In this document: positions 39,401 to 53,481 of the stretch, piece by piece
Layout of the letters: each line of letters opens with the position of its first letter
Numbering within the stretch: position 1 is the first letter of the stretch
Position numbers and translations under genes: made by a program
Assembly (NCBI GenBank): GCA_022578965.1
Contig: MU400697.1
Location: 1-64,000, forward strand
Source: Xylaria sp. FL1777
Lineage: Eukaryota; Ascomycota; Sordariomycetes; Xylariales; Xylariaceae
Reading direction: 5' to 3'
DNA: 64,000 nt
The notes under the pieces: generated by a model
Seen by the model: the letters and a program-made list of their open reading frames with translations, nothing else
What the model was told of the DNA's origin: nothing
Databases searched by the model: none

Positions 39401-39485
39401 TTATTATAAAGTTTTAAAGCAATAAGTTTAAAATTTTTAATGTTTAGCATTTTTAATATTATAAATAATTTTAATAATAAAAGCA
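36450..39485 (-). pseudogene. Inverted internal fragment of gypsy element 2
   Basis: The complement of this block aligns along its length with about 51145-54170 of the plus-strand gypsy element. Examples are the block at 36470-36800 (matching 53840-54160) and CTAGTTAAATAATTATTAAT at 38900 against its complement at about 51730. It spans the presumed gag, the protease and the first half of RT, and stops just before the catalytic YLDD position. No LTRs accompany it, and sequence similarity ends abruptly at both sides. It is therefore a truncated or rearranged piece rather than a whole insertion. Confidence 0.88.
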
Positions 39486-40452
39486 GTGTTAAAATAACTA
39501 ATTATTAGTTATAATCTTTATATATAGTACATATAATAAGTTTTGCATAAAAATTACTCCGTGCAAGGGCTATTACATAAACCAAGGTAATTTTAATGTT
39601 AGCTTAGCTTATATGCTAGCAAAGTTTTTATATATAAAGAAAAACTTTTACTTTGTACGAACTTTTTTTTTTTTTAAACATATAAAACATAAATAGCTTA
39701 TAATATAAAGATTATTATATTTTGTTTTAGTATATATGTATTAAATATATAATTATATAAAGCTTATTTAATATTAATTAGTAGTTATATTTGCATTTTT
39801 AACTTATTTATAACAAACTATAAATTAGCTAAAGTAATAATAAAGTTATATAATATACTTTTATTTTAATTTATTAAAAAAAGATTTGTTTTTTATATTA
39901 TGCTTGTTTTTTTTTAATGTATAAATATATTATTTAGTTTACTTTTTTTAATTAGCTAAAATAAGCACATATAAAAAAAAAAAAGAAAATCTAATTTATT
40001 TATGTATAAAAACTAAACTTTTAACTTATTTATTAATACTAAAAACAAAATAAAAAAAATAGCAAGCAACTTTACTACTTTTTTAACTATATTATTATAT
40101 AAACATTAAATAATATATTAATTATATTGCTATACGAAAGCAAAACAGCAATTTATATAACTTAAATATAAAATTAAATATATTATACGATTTAACTAAA
40201 TTTATTATGTTTTAAAAAAACAAACAATTACTTATAATATTTTTAAAGTTAAGGTTAATTACTTTTATATATAAAAACTTAGCTAAAAATATTTTAATAA
40301 ACATATAACAAATAAATATTTAAATTAATTTTAAAATATAAAGCTAAAAAATTAATTTTAGCTATATAACTAAAATTAAGTTAAATACTAAGCTAGTATT
40401 TTATTATGTTAACTATTTATATTTTTATAAACTATTAAATTATTTTTAAAAA
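39486..40452 (+). pseudogene. Probable 5' part of the Ty1/copia relic
   Basis: This DNA was continuous with 45619 onward before LINE copy 2 inserted, so it should be the upstream part of the copia element whose pol is recognisable there. A less mutated patch at 39540-39665 has a small inverted repeat (AAAATTAC...GTAATTTT) and a TATATATAAAG word, and could be the remains of an LTR starting near TGTTAGC at 39597. No partner LTR was found downstream. The rest (39670-40452) would be leader and gag but shows no motif. Confidence 0.4.
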
Positions 40453-40464
40453 AAGTTTGCTAAA
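40453..40464. repeat. Target site duplication, LINE copy 2 (left)
   Basis: AAGTTTGCTAAA, repeated exactly at 45607-45618. It adjoins the TTA-rich 3' tail of the minus-strand LINE. Confidence 0.87.
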
Positions 40465-43400
40465 TTTATTATTATTAATAACTTGCTGTGCTACTTTGTA
40501 GCGCAGTTTTTTTATTTGTATACCTATAAGTAAAACCGTATAAAAAGCTAGATAAAAACCTTATGTAATAATGTTTATGCTGCTACTTTGAAGTTTTTTT
40601 ACTTTGTAATAACTAGTTTTTATTAACTAGCTTGCTAAACGGAAAATAATAATTAAAAAGCAAAAAAACTCTTTTTAAAGCTTTTAAACTTTTTGCTTTT
40701 TTAAGAAGCATACAAAAGCTTTTTTTTTGTTTTTTAAGACTTTTAAAAAAGCGCTTTTGCTTTTTTTGCTAGTTTTTTCTTTATTTTCTGCCTTTTTTTT
40801 TCTTTTTTTATTTTTTTTTATTTTAATTGCTTTATTATATATTGCTATTTTATTAGTAATAAATAGTTACTTAATAATATTATTTGTAGCTTTAAGCTTT
40901 TTTATAGCTAATTATAAGTTTTTATTAATTTGTAATAGCTTAGCTATAAAGCTTTTTTATAGCTGCTTTTTTTTGTTTTTTAATAAGTTATAACATAAAA
41001 CTATATATTAAAAAAGTTTTTTTTTTTTTATATATTTGCAAAAAAACGTAAAAAAGCTTAAAACCTTTTTTTTATGCAGAAATACCTTTAGCTTTATTTT
41101 TTTAATGCATATTTATATTATTATAACTGCTTTATGCTTTAATAATTTATTATATTTTTTAAAAGCTTTATTTTTATTAAGTTTTTGCTTAATTATTATT
41201 AAATAACTACTGTTTGTTTTAGTTTAGCTTTATTTGCTTATTTATTTTTTTTAGTGCAATTTTAGGTTTTTTTTCTTTTAATTATTTCTTTTGCTAAAAG
41301 TTTAAAACTAGCGTTAGATTTTTTTTAGCTATGCTTTTATTGTTGCTTATAAGCTTGCTTTTTGTTTAATTTTTAGCTTTTTAAGCTTTTACGTTTTAAA
41401 TAAAAGTTTTAATTTTTTTTGTTGTTTTTTAAATTAATTTTTTAGCTACTAAGCTTTTTATGTAATGCTTATAAGCTACTATTTTGCTACTAAAATATAA
41501 ATTAATAAAAAAAATCTTTATTTTAATTTTTAAGTGCTTTGTTTTAGTTGCTTTAAAAGCTTTAATTATATATTTAAAGCATTTATTTTAAGTTATTACT
41601 AGCAAATTAATAATGCTTTTTGCTTTGTTTTTTTTAAAGTTTTTATACTAAATTACTGCTTTATAAGCTAAAATACTTTATATTATTATAATATATATTT
41701 GCTTTGCTTTTATTATACTATTGCTTTATATAAAGTTTTATAGCTTAATTATTACGTATAATTAAATGCTTAGTTTTTTTTTAAGCTTTGCTAAGTGTTT
41801 TTTTTATTTTATGTTTTTATTAAACTATATTTTTAAAAACTTTGCGCTATTTTTTAAGTATATTATTATATTAAAAAAATATATTATTTATATAAGCGCT
41901 GTTTTATTATTAAAAAAATACATTAATTTGCTTTTTTATAATACAAACTTTATTTTATGTTGTTTTATTTAGCTTTTATACGTTTTTTATGCTGCTTTTA
42001 AAGCTTTATAGTTTTGCTTTATATTTAAGTTTGCTATAATAAAGTTAGTATTATTAGTAAAGCTAATTATTATTAGCTTTTAGTATATAGTAAAATTATT
42101 ATAAAATGTTAAAATATATAAAAAGAAAAAAAAAATAAAAATAAAAACCTTTAAAAAACTTTAGCTTTTAGCGCTATTAGTTAAAATATTGCTTTATTAA
42201 AATAAAAATATATTATATAGTTTAATATAAAAAAGTTTACTTATATAACTATTTAAAAAAAAAAGCTTTTTTATTGCAAAATATATATTATTTTTTTTTT
42301 GTTAATACTATTAAAAGCTTTTATAATGTTTAGCTATAGTAAAAACGTTATGCTTTTTTTATTAATTGCTTTTTTTGCTATTTTTAATACTAGTTTAATA
42401 ATTACGTTTATTAATTTGTTTTATTTATTATTTATTTAGTTATTTAGCAAAAAACTTTTTTGTTTAGTTATTTTTGCTATATAATAATATAGCTTTTTTT
42501 TTTACACTTTTTTTACTATATAAATAAACATAATAAAGCGCTACTTTTTAGCTATTTTTTTAATTCTTTTTAATTTTTTAGGTTTAAATATAACTATTAT
42601 TTTTGCTTGCTTAAATTGCATTAAGTAATATTTTAATAAAAAGCTAATAATATATAGTATTGCTATTTTTTTTGCTAAAGCAAGTTTATAAGCTTTAAAA
42701 AAGCTATTAAATAACAAGTTATTTTTTAGCGCTTTTTATAACGCTAATTTTTATATTAGCAATATTATGTTTTTTTTTTTTGTATTAATGTTAATTATAA
42801 ACTTTTAATAGTTATTATAAGTTAAATTTTTTTTAAGTATATTAAACAAGTTTACTAATAATGTAAAAAAAAAGCGTTTTATTAATAAAGCTGTTTTTTT
42901 TTTAAAAGTATTAACAAAAAGCAGCTTATTTTTTGTTTATTTTAGCAGTAAAATTGCAGTAATTTTAAAGCTAGCTTATAAGCAAACTTTGCTTATTTAG
43001 CTAAGCTTTATAATAACTTAAAATCTTTAAATATTTTTGTAAATATTTATTTTTAGCTGCGTTTTTATGCTTTTTTTACTTTATTACTAAAAGTTTTTTT
43101 TTTTTTTAAAAAAGTTTGCTATGCTGCTTTAGTTTTTTTGCTTTAAAACTTATAATATGTTTATTTTGCTTTTTTTTTTGTTTTAATTACTTTTAAGAAC
43201 TACTAAAGTAATGCTTAATGTTCTTTTTTTATAGTTTTTTTAAGCATTATTTTATTTATTATTTTTATTAGTTGCTAAATTAAAAAGTTAAAAGCATTAT
43301 TTAGCTTGCTAAATATACGTAATATATATATTTTTATAATAATAGCTTTTGTTTTTATAGCTGCTTTATTTTTATTTAATTTAAGCTAGTTTTATTTTTT

Positions 43401-45606
43401 TGCTTTTTTTAAATATTTTTATAAAGCTATTTTTAAGTTAATTATAACTTTTAGTGCTTTATAATTAAAACTTAGCTATTTTAAGTCCTTTTAATAAATA
43501 ATAGCTAAATTGCTAAATATTTATATTAAGTTTATTGTTAAGCTTTTTTATTTATGCTTTATTTTAGTTATTTTTTTTTAAAAAGTAGCTAGTATAAAAT
43601 TCTATTATACAATAAACTTAAGTAGTTTATTTGCTTTTTAGTTTTTTTTACTTTTTAAGTTTTATAATAAATAATAAAAGTTAAAGTTATTTATAAATAT
43701 ATAGCGTTTTTTTAGCTTGCTTACTTTATATATTTTTTAGATTAAACTATGCTAAACTGTTTTTTTTTAATTTAGCAAATATATTAACTATAAAAATACT
43801 ACTAAGTTATTATTGCTTATTATAACTTTTGCTTAGTTTTTACTAGTGTTTTTTGCTAGCATTTTTATTATAATTTTTTTGTTTATATATAATATAGCTT
43901 TGCTTTTTAATTAAATAACCTAGTAATTATTATTATTAAAGCAATATATATTGTTATATTTATTAATTATTAGCTTTTAAACTGCTATATAATTAAAGCT
44001 ATTATTTTATAGTATGCGTACTATATTATTTTTAAATTTTATAATGTTTTAAAAAGCAATATTATATATTATTAAGTTAATAAAAATAAGTTTTTGTTTA
44101 TATTATTAGTTTGCTGTTTTTTTGCTAATAATCTTTTTTTATTTAGCTTTATAAATGCTAATATTATTAATATTTTTAAACTATTTTTATTTATTTTTTT
44201 GTTTATTACTGTTATTTTTTTAGTACTTTAAAAGCTTTTAAATTATAATATATATACTGCTTTTGTTTTGTTTTTTTGTTTAACTTTTTTTTAGCAAGCT
44301 TTATTTTATGCTATATATGTTTTTTTATAGTTTATGCATTTTTGTTTTGCTTTTTATATTTTTATTAAGCAGCTTTTTTTATTTTTTTAGTACTTTAAAG
44401 CTAAACAATAGTTATACTTTAAGTTTTTATAGCAATATTTAGTTATATAACTATATTTATAGCAATTAAAACATTATATAACTTTAAGCTTTATAGCAAA
44501 AAGTTTATAGTTAAATAATTAAGCTTTTTATAAAAAGCTATTTTTGCATATTATTTTAGCTGCTGCAATATTGCTTATATATAATAATATTAACGTAAAT
44601 CTAGCTTTTATATTTTTAAATAGCATTTTTTTGTACTTTATAACTTTAAAATATTTATTGCATAATAACTGCAATAAATCTTTATTTAAGTATATTGCTT
44701 TAATTTGTTTTGCTAAAATACTTTTTATTATTAGCGCTGCTTTTTTTTGTTATATTTTTGATTTTTTTTTAAAAGCTTTTATAATTTTTTTTTTTTTTTT
44801 AGCTTTTTAAAGCATTGCTTCCTTAAAAATAATTATTATATTTTTATTATATAGCTTTTTAGCAGCAATTATATTGCTGCTTATAAACGTTATATTTACT
44901 GCTTTAATAATATTAACTAGTGTTTTATTTTTAAAGTTATTAGTTTGTTTTTTAACTTTAATTAATACTTTTTTGTTTTGTTTAAATAGTACTGCTTTAT
45001 TGTTATAAGCTAGCTATAAAGCTATAATTTATGCTTAAAATTTTAGCATGTTTATATTTAACAAAGTTTATTAAAAAAGCTTTTAAACAGTATTTTTAAT
45101 GCTTTTTTAGTTAGTTTTTATAGTAGCATTTAAGTTATAGCAAGTTATAAATATATTAAAGTTATTTTTGTTGTTAAGCTTTATGCTTTGCTAGCTTTTT
45201 TAGGCTTTTTTTAATATATATACTATTTGCGCTTTTTTTGCATTTCTTTAAAAAAAGATTTCTTTTATTATCTTTTTTTTTGTTAATAGTTATAGTACTA
45301 ATTTTATAATTTTATTAACTATTTTTTATACATTAAAAAGTTTATTAGTTTTATGTTTTTTGTTAAAACATTGCTGCTTTATAGTTACATTACTAGTAAA
45401 TTTTAGTAATATATTAGTTATATTTTTAATAAATAAGTCGTTTAATATTATTTTTTCGTTTTTTGTTATATTTGCACTTTGTAAATAAAGTGCAACTTAC
45501 TTAATAAATAAAAATCGTTACGCTAATTTTAGCGATCTTAATTATTTAATAATTAGGCTTGAACTTATAAAGTTATGGTTAAGTGTAAAGAATTTAAAAA
45601 AGGTTC
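40465..45606 (-). mobile_element. Tad-like LINE, copy 2, uninterrupted (5142 bp)
   Basis: A full-length inverted copy of the LINE at 10633-24486, flanked by the exact 12-bp duplication AAGTTTGCTAAA. The 5' end is at 45606 (complement begins GAACCTTTTTTAAATTC) and the 3' end at 40465 with an AATAATAATAA-type tail. It supplies the empty site that proves the gypsy 1 insertion in copy 1: the complement of about 42003-42020 has no interruption. The RT catalytic site lies at about 42045-42063 (minus strand, both Asp codons changed to Asn). The open hydrophobic frames on the plus strand (40727-40993, 41766-41972, 44544-44810) are antisense by-products, mirrored by those of copy 1. The insertion lies in the copia relic. 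Confidence 0.92.
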
Positions 45607-45618
45607 AAGTTTGCTAAA
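45607..45618. repeat. Target site duplication, LINE copy 2 (right)
   Basis: AAGTTTGCTAAA, identical to 40453-40464, immediately beyond the LINE 5' end. Confidence 0.87.
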
Positions 45619-48600
45619 ACTTTTAAAAAATAAACAAAAAATTATTTTTAGAAGATTTATTAAAGCGTATAAAGCGCTTTGCTTAAAAACCTTAAGTTAA
45701 AAAAAATCTACTTTATGTTAAAAATAACTATAATTTAAAAGCTTATAAAAATAACTTACAAAAACTTTATAATTAAAAAATTAAAAGAACTATTAAATAC
45801 TTATTATATAATAACTATTTAACTATTAGCAATATTGTTAATATTAAACTAATAGTTAAACATTTTTTTGTATAATAATTAAAACTTTTTAAATTATTTA
45901 TATATTAAACTACTTTTTAAAGACCTAAGTTTTAACGTATAATTTTAAACGTAATAATATAAATATTAACTATAATTAATCTAGCTAAGTATTAAATATT
46001 AGAATTTTTTTAAGCTGTTTAATTTTTATATAACAAAAGTAAACTATAAACTGATTTTTTAACTAATATATAAATACTTTGTTTAATATTATTTACTGCA
46101 AATATTAAAGCAAAAAACATATGTTTATATAATATTAAATCTAGCTATTAAAAATATGTTTTTAAACTTATTTTTAATAAAGTTTATATAAAACAAATTT
46201 ATATTTTTTAATAAATATATTACTTTTTAAAAAAGCTAAAACTTAAGCTAAAACTATATAAGCAAGCTATATAACTTATTATATAATAAGGCTTGTTTAT
46301 TTATTACTGCTTATTAATAAATTAAAATTATAAAAAACTAATATTATGTTATATTTTTATATATTTTAAAAAGTTATATAAAAAACTTTTTTATTAATTA
46401 TATTAGTTTAAACAAAACGTAAAGTAAAATATATTATATAATAAATACTTATTTTAATACTAATATAAACTATAGTTAATATTAAGCTAATTAAACTATA
46501 GTTTTTTTTATATAAATAAAAAAAGAAAACTTAAACTTAGCTTTATATAAAATATTTAAATTAATGCTTAATAAGCTTAAAAAAATATAACAAGTATTTA
46601 GTACTAGCTATTAAAGCAAAATTTAACTAAGTATAAACATTATATAAACATATTAAAATATATTAAAGTTAGCTATAATGTTAATTTTTTAAAAACTTAT
46701 ATATAAAAGATTTTTTGCTAACTTATAAATATGCTTATATATAGCATTAAATAATATAGCAAAAACTTTTATATAAAAAAATAATAAGTTATATTTTATA
46801 AACTAAAAATATAACTATAGCTATATAAAAAAGTAATAACTTAAATTTATATTAAAATTATTAAGTTAACTAATTAAACAACTAAGCTATTTTTAAAGCT
46901 ATAATTAAAAAAACTAAAACTTTTATATAAACAAAAAATGCTTTGTTTATTAAAAAAAAAGCTGCTAGTTAATATATTATACTTTTTAAAAAAAAGCTTG
47001 TATAAAAAACATATTTTTTAATTTACACAAAATAATTTATAACTAAGAACTTATTTCAAAAGAATTTTTTTTATATATAGCAAAATGCAAAAAATATTTA
47101 AAGTTAAATAATAATGCTAAAAATATTAATAAAAAATTTAATAACTAAACTACTTAATATTTAATAAATAGCATATTTTTTTATTATATAATAAAAAAAA
47201 ATATTTAAAACTATAAAATAATAGTACTATATAATTAGTTTATATTAAATAATTATTATTATATAAATTACTAAAGTAAACTTTAAAATATTAGCGCTTT
47301 TAATTATTTAATAATAAAAAAAGCTTAATTAAAAGCATACTTTTAAATATATTTTTATATAAAAGTTAATTAAACTTTAAGTAATGCTTATATTTGTTTT
47401 AATAAAAGTAATACTATAAATGCTATAAGTATTATATAAATAAAAAACGCTTTTAGTATAACTATATATTATATTTTAAATTTTGTTATTTTTTTTTTAT
47501 TTTTATTAAAAAATGCTAACTATTTAAAAGCATATTTTAATAATATAAAAAACATTATTATATAATAAAACAAAAAAACTATTTTTGTTATATAGAAATA
47601 AAAACATTTGTTTTTTAATACTAGTTTATATAAAACAAGTTTATATTTTATAAAAACAGAACTTTAAAAGCTTTATAAACGCTTTAAATATTTTTATATA
47701 AAAAAACTATATAATATGCTTAGTTATATAAGCTATAATATTAATTGCTTTGCTTTAAAAAAGATCTAAAAGTTTTGCTATTATTACTAGTTATATAATT
47801 AAGCATTTTGTTGTTTTAAATTTATAATTAAAAATAATTGCAACTTTAATTATAAAGTTATAATTAATGCTATATAAATAAACAATAAGCAGGTTTTATA
47901 TATAATTAATGTAGCTATATTATTTTAAGCAGCTATATTTTTAAAATTTATATTTATATAAAACGCTTAAAAAATTTTATATAAATATTAAATTAATATA
48001 TATTAAAAACTTTTAAACTATATTATATATAACTTTAGTACAAACTTTTTGTTTAAAGAATTTTAAAATTAAGCTAAAATTATAAATATAAAGTGCTAAA
48101 AAATGCTTATTAAAGCTTACTAAGCTATTAATAAAATAAAAAAAGCATATAGATTTTTTTATTATATATATAATATACTAAAAGTTAAACTAAGTTATTA
48201 TACAAAAAATAAGTTAATTTTATAAATAATAATTAAAGCTTTAAATAATACTATAAAGCTTAATAGCTTAGTTTTAACGCTTTTTATATTTAAAGCATAT
48301 TTAAAAGTTAATTAAGACTTTTTTTTTTTGCTAAATATTATATAAAAAGCTAAAGCAATTAAAAAAGCTATAAAAATGCTTTATAAAAAACAAGCAAAAG
48401 TTAAAATTAGCTATATAATTTATAAACGTAATAAGTTAGCTTTATATAAAGTATTATTTTTACTTTTATATAGTAAAGTTTTTATATAGCATAAAAAGCA
48501 AAGCTAAAAAAAACTATATAAAATATAATTAATTAAAAAACTTAATATAATTATTAATTTTATAAACAGCTTAATTTGCTTTAAATAAACATAAGTTAAG

Positions 48601-50030
48601 CTATATTACTATATAACTAAACATATTTTAGCAAATAGTAAAAAAAAAAACATAACTGCTATAAAACTAGCTATAAAACTAGCTATATAAAAAAAATGCA
48701 AAAAACTTAAAAAAGCTAAAAACTTTTTTATAGCGTTTATATAAAACATTAGCAATTTGTTTTTAACTTTAAAAAAAAACAAAACTATGCTTTAGTAGTA
48801 AAATTACGTAAAAATAGCATTATTAGTACTTTTAGCGCTTTGTTTAAAAAATTAAACGCTATAAAAATTAATAACTTTATTATACGAAGTGTTTTTTAGT
48901 TTATAAAATATAACCCGAATAAATATAATAATACTTAAATTTTTAAGTTTTGCTTTATATAAAAAATTAAAAAAAAAATAATTAAGCTATATAAAAAATC
49001 TAAATTAGTTATACAAAGCTATAATAATACAAAAAAAAAAAACTGTATTAATTTAATTGCTAATAATTTAGCAAATAAGCTAATAATTATTACTAGCTTT
49101 AAGCTTTTTGCTAATTTAAAACTTTAATGCTTTAAGCAAACTTTAAAATATTATATAAGCATATATATAATTAAAAAATAAGCTTACATAAAAAATCTTT
49201 ATATAACTACTTTTTAAATTTGTTTTAAAATATTTTAAAAAAATAATTATATAAATTATATAATTATTATATAGCTTAGCTAAATTAAAGCTATATTAGT
49301 TTAAAACTTATTATTAATATTATTATAAAAAAGTTAGTATAATAGTTTTTATATATAACTTATGTTTATTGTTTATATTAAAACTTTTATATAAATTTAG
49401 CATTATAAGTTTATAAATAAATAATATGTTTAGCTTTATTACACTTAAATTTTTAGCGAAAAAAAAACATAAATTATATAAAGCAAAGTTTTATGCAAAG
49501 CTAAAAGAAATTTTATAACAAGATTACTTTATTAAATTTAATAGTAGTTAAGTTATTTTTTTATACGAAAAAAATATAACGCTTATGCAAAAAAGCTAAG
49601 CAAATTAACTAGCTTTAATTAACTTTTGTATAAAAAATGCTATATAGCAATATGTTTTTTAATATATATATAATGCTTATATAAATAACATTTGCTAACT
49701 AAAAGCTATATATAACTTTATAGCTATTGCTTAAGTAATTAACTTAGTACTAACAAATATTAAAAATTTAAACTATAAAGTTAAAGAATAAATAAATAAT
49801 TATAACTATAGATTAACGTTTATACTTTTAGATTTAAGCTATATAAAACTATTTATTTTTATAAATAGTTTATTTGTAAATAATATTAATATAACTTTAT
49901 AACTTAGATTTATTATTATATTTATAATAAAGCATTATATAAAAAAAAACCTAGCTTTTAAAATTAAAAAAAATATTATATATTAGAACTTTAGCAAGTA
50001 TAAACAAATAACATAAAGTATATATTACAA
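45619..50030 (+). pseudogene. Ty1/copia pol relic (integrase, RT and RNase H)
   Basis: The C-terminal third is clear on the plus strand. At 49408-49434 the codons read S-L-(stop)-I-N-N-M-F, the copia RT motif LQ.DD, with both Asp (49420-49425) changed to Asn. This is followed by 'AKFYAKLKEIL' and 'KFNSS' (FNG block), then 'YNAYINNIC' (RGAYIATVCQPEA) and 'INSLFVNNINITL' at about 49864 (the TDASFANN.DLTSQ block of RNase H), 'RFIIIF' and 'NIIY.NFSKYKQIT' near 49974-50022 (NIIHWSS.KCKRVT). Integrase should occupy about 45900-47600, but its motifs are too degraded to place. The pol is cut at about 50030 by gypsy element 2 and seems to resume at 57767. Confidence 0.88.
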
Positions 50031-50141
50031 AATTAACACAAGGGTGGCCTTTAAAGCGGCTTAATGCTTTTATACATACTTTGCACCTTTTTTTTTGCTA
50101 GCTAAAGCTAAAGTTATATAACGACTTATTTAGCTTATTAA

Positions 50142-50235
50142 GCTTACAATAATTTAAAGCTTACTAGGCTTATAATAATTTAAGGCTTACTAAACTTACA
50201 ATAATTTAATGCTTACTAAACTTGCAATAATCTAA
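50142..50235. repeat. 26-bp tandem repeat upstream of the 5' LTR core
   Basis: About 3.6 copies of a 26-bp unit, starting at 50142, 50168, 50194 and 50220 (e.g. GCTTATAATAATTTAAGGC). Unit-to-unit differences are transitions. It may belong to the U3 part of the LTR. The DNA just before it (50035-50100) is GC-richer than its neighbours. Confidence 0.8.
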
Positions 50236-50240
50236 AAAAA

Positions 50241-50523
50241 GTTACTATTTTTTTTACTTTTTTTTTGTTTATATAATTATGCACTTTTTATATTTAGTTA
50301 TTTATTTAGTTTTAGTTCTTTAGCTATTAATTTTTTATAACTATTAAGCATTAATATATTTATTATTTTTAAACCTTTAAAACTTTTATTAATGCATAGT
50401 AATAAAAGTACTTTAAAAACCTCTTTAACGGACTACTATTAAAGATTTTATTATTACTTGCAAATTAAAACCCTAAAAGCAAACCTATTATATTAATATA
50501 TAATAAGTTTATTATATTTTAAT
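50241..50523 (+). repeat. 5' LTR core of gypsy element 2
   Basis: Aligns in order with 57466-57741 at an offset of about 7217 bp. Shared landmarks are TTTGTTTATATAATTATGCA and GCATTAATATATTTATTA, and GCAAACCTATTATATTAATA near the end. Differences are mainly transitions. The true left end may lie as far out as 50031. The primer-binding region after 50523 cannot be matched to a tRNA. Confidence 0.85.
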
Positions 50524-53400
50524 AGCTCTTTAATTAATAAAACTTAACATTTAAAAACAAATATTAATATAAAAAGTTAAATAATAAATAATTTATAAAA
50601 TAAACTTTTAAAAATATACTAAAAAAATATTTAAAAAATAAAAATGCTAAATAGTATTATATAAGTAAACTTTACTTAATAATTAATAAAACTAAATTTA
50701 AGTTATATTATTAAAAATAAAAAATTAAAAATTAAGTTTAAAAATTTTAAAAACTTTTAAAATTAGCAATGTATTAAAACAATAAACTTTAATATTTTTA
50801 TTAGCTACTTTTATTAAAAAAAAAGCAATAATAAAAAAAAAAAAGTTAAGCAATAGTAGTAAAAAAAAGCTAATATTAATACTAATGCTATAAAGCAAAA
50901 TAGTTATTTTAACTTAAAAAGCAGCTTAAATACTAAGCGTTATAACTTTTAAACTAGTATAAATATTAGCTATAATAATTAAAACAGCAATAATAATTAT
51001 TATTATAATAATAAATTAAAGTTTTAAACAAATAATTATATTATAATTAATGCTAATATTATTACTAGCAAACTTAATATTTATTTTTATTATTATTATA
51101 CTTAAAGTAATAACTTAAAATAAAAAACTTAACTTTTTATTATTATTGCTGCTTTTATTATTAAAATTATTTATAATATTAAAAATATTAAACATTAAAA
51201 GTTTTAAACTTATTGCTTTAAAGCTTTATAATAAATTTATAAATATAAAAGCTTTTTTAATTTATATTAAACTTTATTTAAAATAGCACTTTATTATTAT
51301 TACAAAAAAAAATCAAAAAATAATAATTATTTTATAATTTTTATTAAAAAAAGTATTAAAATAGTTTTAACTTATTTTAAAGAATTTTTTAAAAGCTAAT
51401 AAGTTAATTAATTTTAAGCTAAAAATAAAAAAATTTTTTAAAAACTATATTAAGTTTAAAAATTAAATAAAAATATTATTTAAAAACATTTAAAAAGCAA
51501 AATACATAAAAAAAGCACTTTATTATTTAAAACAAATAAAAGTAACAGTAAATTATGCTATAAAATTTAAACAATTAGCAGTAATTTTAAAATTGCTTAA
51601 GCTTATATTATTTTATTTATTTTATAGTAAACTTAAAACTTAAATTTAAAACAAATTATATAAAATAAATAAACTAGCAAAAATCAATATATATATTAAT
51701 ATAGCTATTATAATTAATTAATAATTATTTAATTAGTATTTTAAAATTAAAAAAACTAAAAAAAACAAAAAAAAAATACTTAAAAAAGTATTAAACAAAG
51801 GTTTAAACAAATTAATAAAGTTTAAAAATAATAACCTTAAAATATATTTAAAGTTAAATATTATAACTATAAAAAAAAAAAACACTTTTAAAAATAATGC
51901 TAATTTAAAAAAAAAAAAAACAAAAAAAAAAGCTATAAAAAAAAAAGATTTTTTAACTTAAAAAAAAAGTATAAGTTATAAAAGTTTAAAATAACAAAAA
52001 ATAATAAAGCAATTTAAAAAATACGTTTTTAAAGCAAAAATATAAAGTTGCTATTTTAAGTTAAAATAAAAATATTATACTAAATAAAACTAAATGCTTT
52101 ATTTATATAAGTTAAAATAAATAAATATATAAATATTATTTAAAAGCTTTATAGTTATTAAAACAAATTACAAAAAAATATATTTATTATATAAATAATT
52201 AAAGTTATTTAGTATATAACTTAAAAAAATAGTTTAACTAAAAGTAACAAACAATAAAAAATAGTAAGTTAATATAGTTAGCAAACTTATAAAACTATAA
52301 AAACTTTAAACTATTAAAGCTTAAAATATAGTTTAAAAAAAAGTTATGTTTAAAAAAATAAAACTATAACTATAAATAGTATAGTTATTAAACTAATTAT
52401 AAACTACTAAAATATTTAGTTATTAAGTAAACCTAAAAAAATAAAATTTATAAAACTTTAAAGCAAAAACAAATAAAATTAAAAGCTATAAAAAACACTA
52501 TAAAAAAAAAACTAATAAAAATAAATAAAATATTTTTATAGCTTAAATTGCTTTAAATACAACAAAATAAAAAAGCATTAATAATTAGCGCAAAAATTAA
52601 TATGTTTTAAAAACTAAAGCTAGCAATTTAACTAATTACTAAAAGTTATTACTATAATAAAACTATAATAAAAAATAATAATAATATTTTACGCTTAAAA
52701 AATCTAAAATATAACAAAATACTATAAAATTGCTATATAATATATTATTACTATTAATATTTACTTAATAAACTAAAAAATAATTAGTTTTTTAAACAAA
52801 TTATAAAAACAAAAATATAGAACTTTTATAAATTAAAGTAATTAATTATAACTATAGTTTATTATAAAAATTTACAAAAATTTGCAACATTTAAAGAAGA
52901 TTTTAACTACATTTATAATACTATTTTAAAAAAATATAAAAATAACTGCTATAAATATTATTAGCTAATTAAAGCATAATTATACTAAAAAATAATTGCT
53001 AGAAGTAAAAAAGCTTAAAAACTGCAATTTAAAGCTTAACTAAAAGCAAAAATAAAATAAAGCGTAATAATATTTAAAGTGCAAAATAAAACAAGCATTT
53101 AAACATTTAATAAAAAAAAGTTAAAAAACAAAATAAATATTTATTAAAAGGGCAGCAAATAGCTAAAAAAACTAAAGTTTTACATAAAATTTAATGCAAT
53201 AATTAGCAAAACTAATTTAAAGTTGAACTTATATATTAAAAAAAAAATATAACATTTTAATTAACTTAAAAATATAAGCTAACATAATTTTACTTAAAAA
53301 AACAAAATAAAATAAAATTTTTTAAAAATATAAGCAAAAATCTTAAAAAATTAAAAGATTTAATAAAAGTACTTCTAGCTATAATAATAGTTATATACTT
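50524..53400 (+). pseudogene. Leader and gag region relic of gypsy element 2
   Basis: Position between the LTR and the protease indicates gag. The translation is Asn/Lys-rich with stops throughout, and no zinc-knuckle Cys/His pattern survives. From 51145 on, the sequence is matched by the inverted fragment at 36450-39485, which confirms that it belongs to a repeated element. Confidence 0.6.
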
Positions 53401-53481
53401 AAAAAAACTAAACCTTTTAATATATTTATATAAAAATATAAAAAATAAATTATATTTAATATTACTAATATATTTAATTAT

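Noticed and set aside
40727..45050. Hydrophobic plus-strand frames (40727-40993, 41766-41972, 44544-44810) with close relatives on the minus strand at 11204-11632 and 22982-24165, looking like a conserved membrane protein family
   Set aside because: They are antisense frames of the two LINE copies. Their similarity comes from LINE homology, and T-rich antisense DNA translates as Leu/Phe/Ile.
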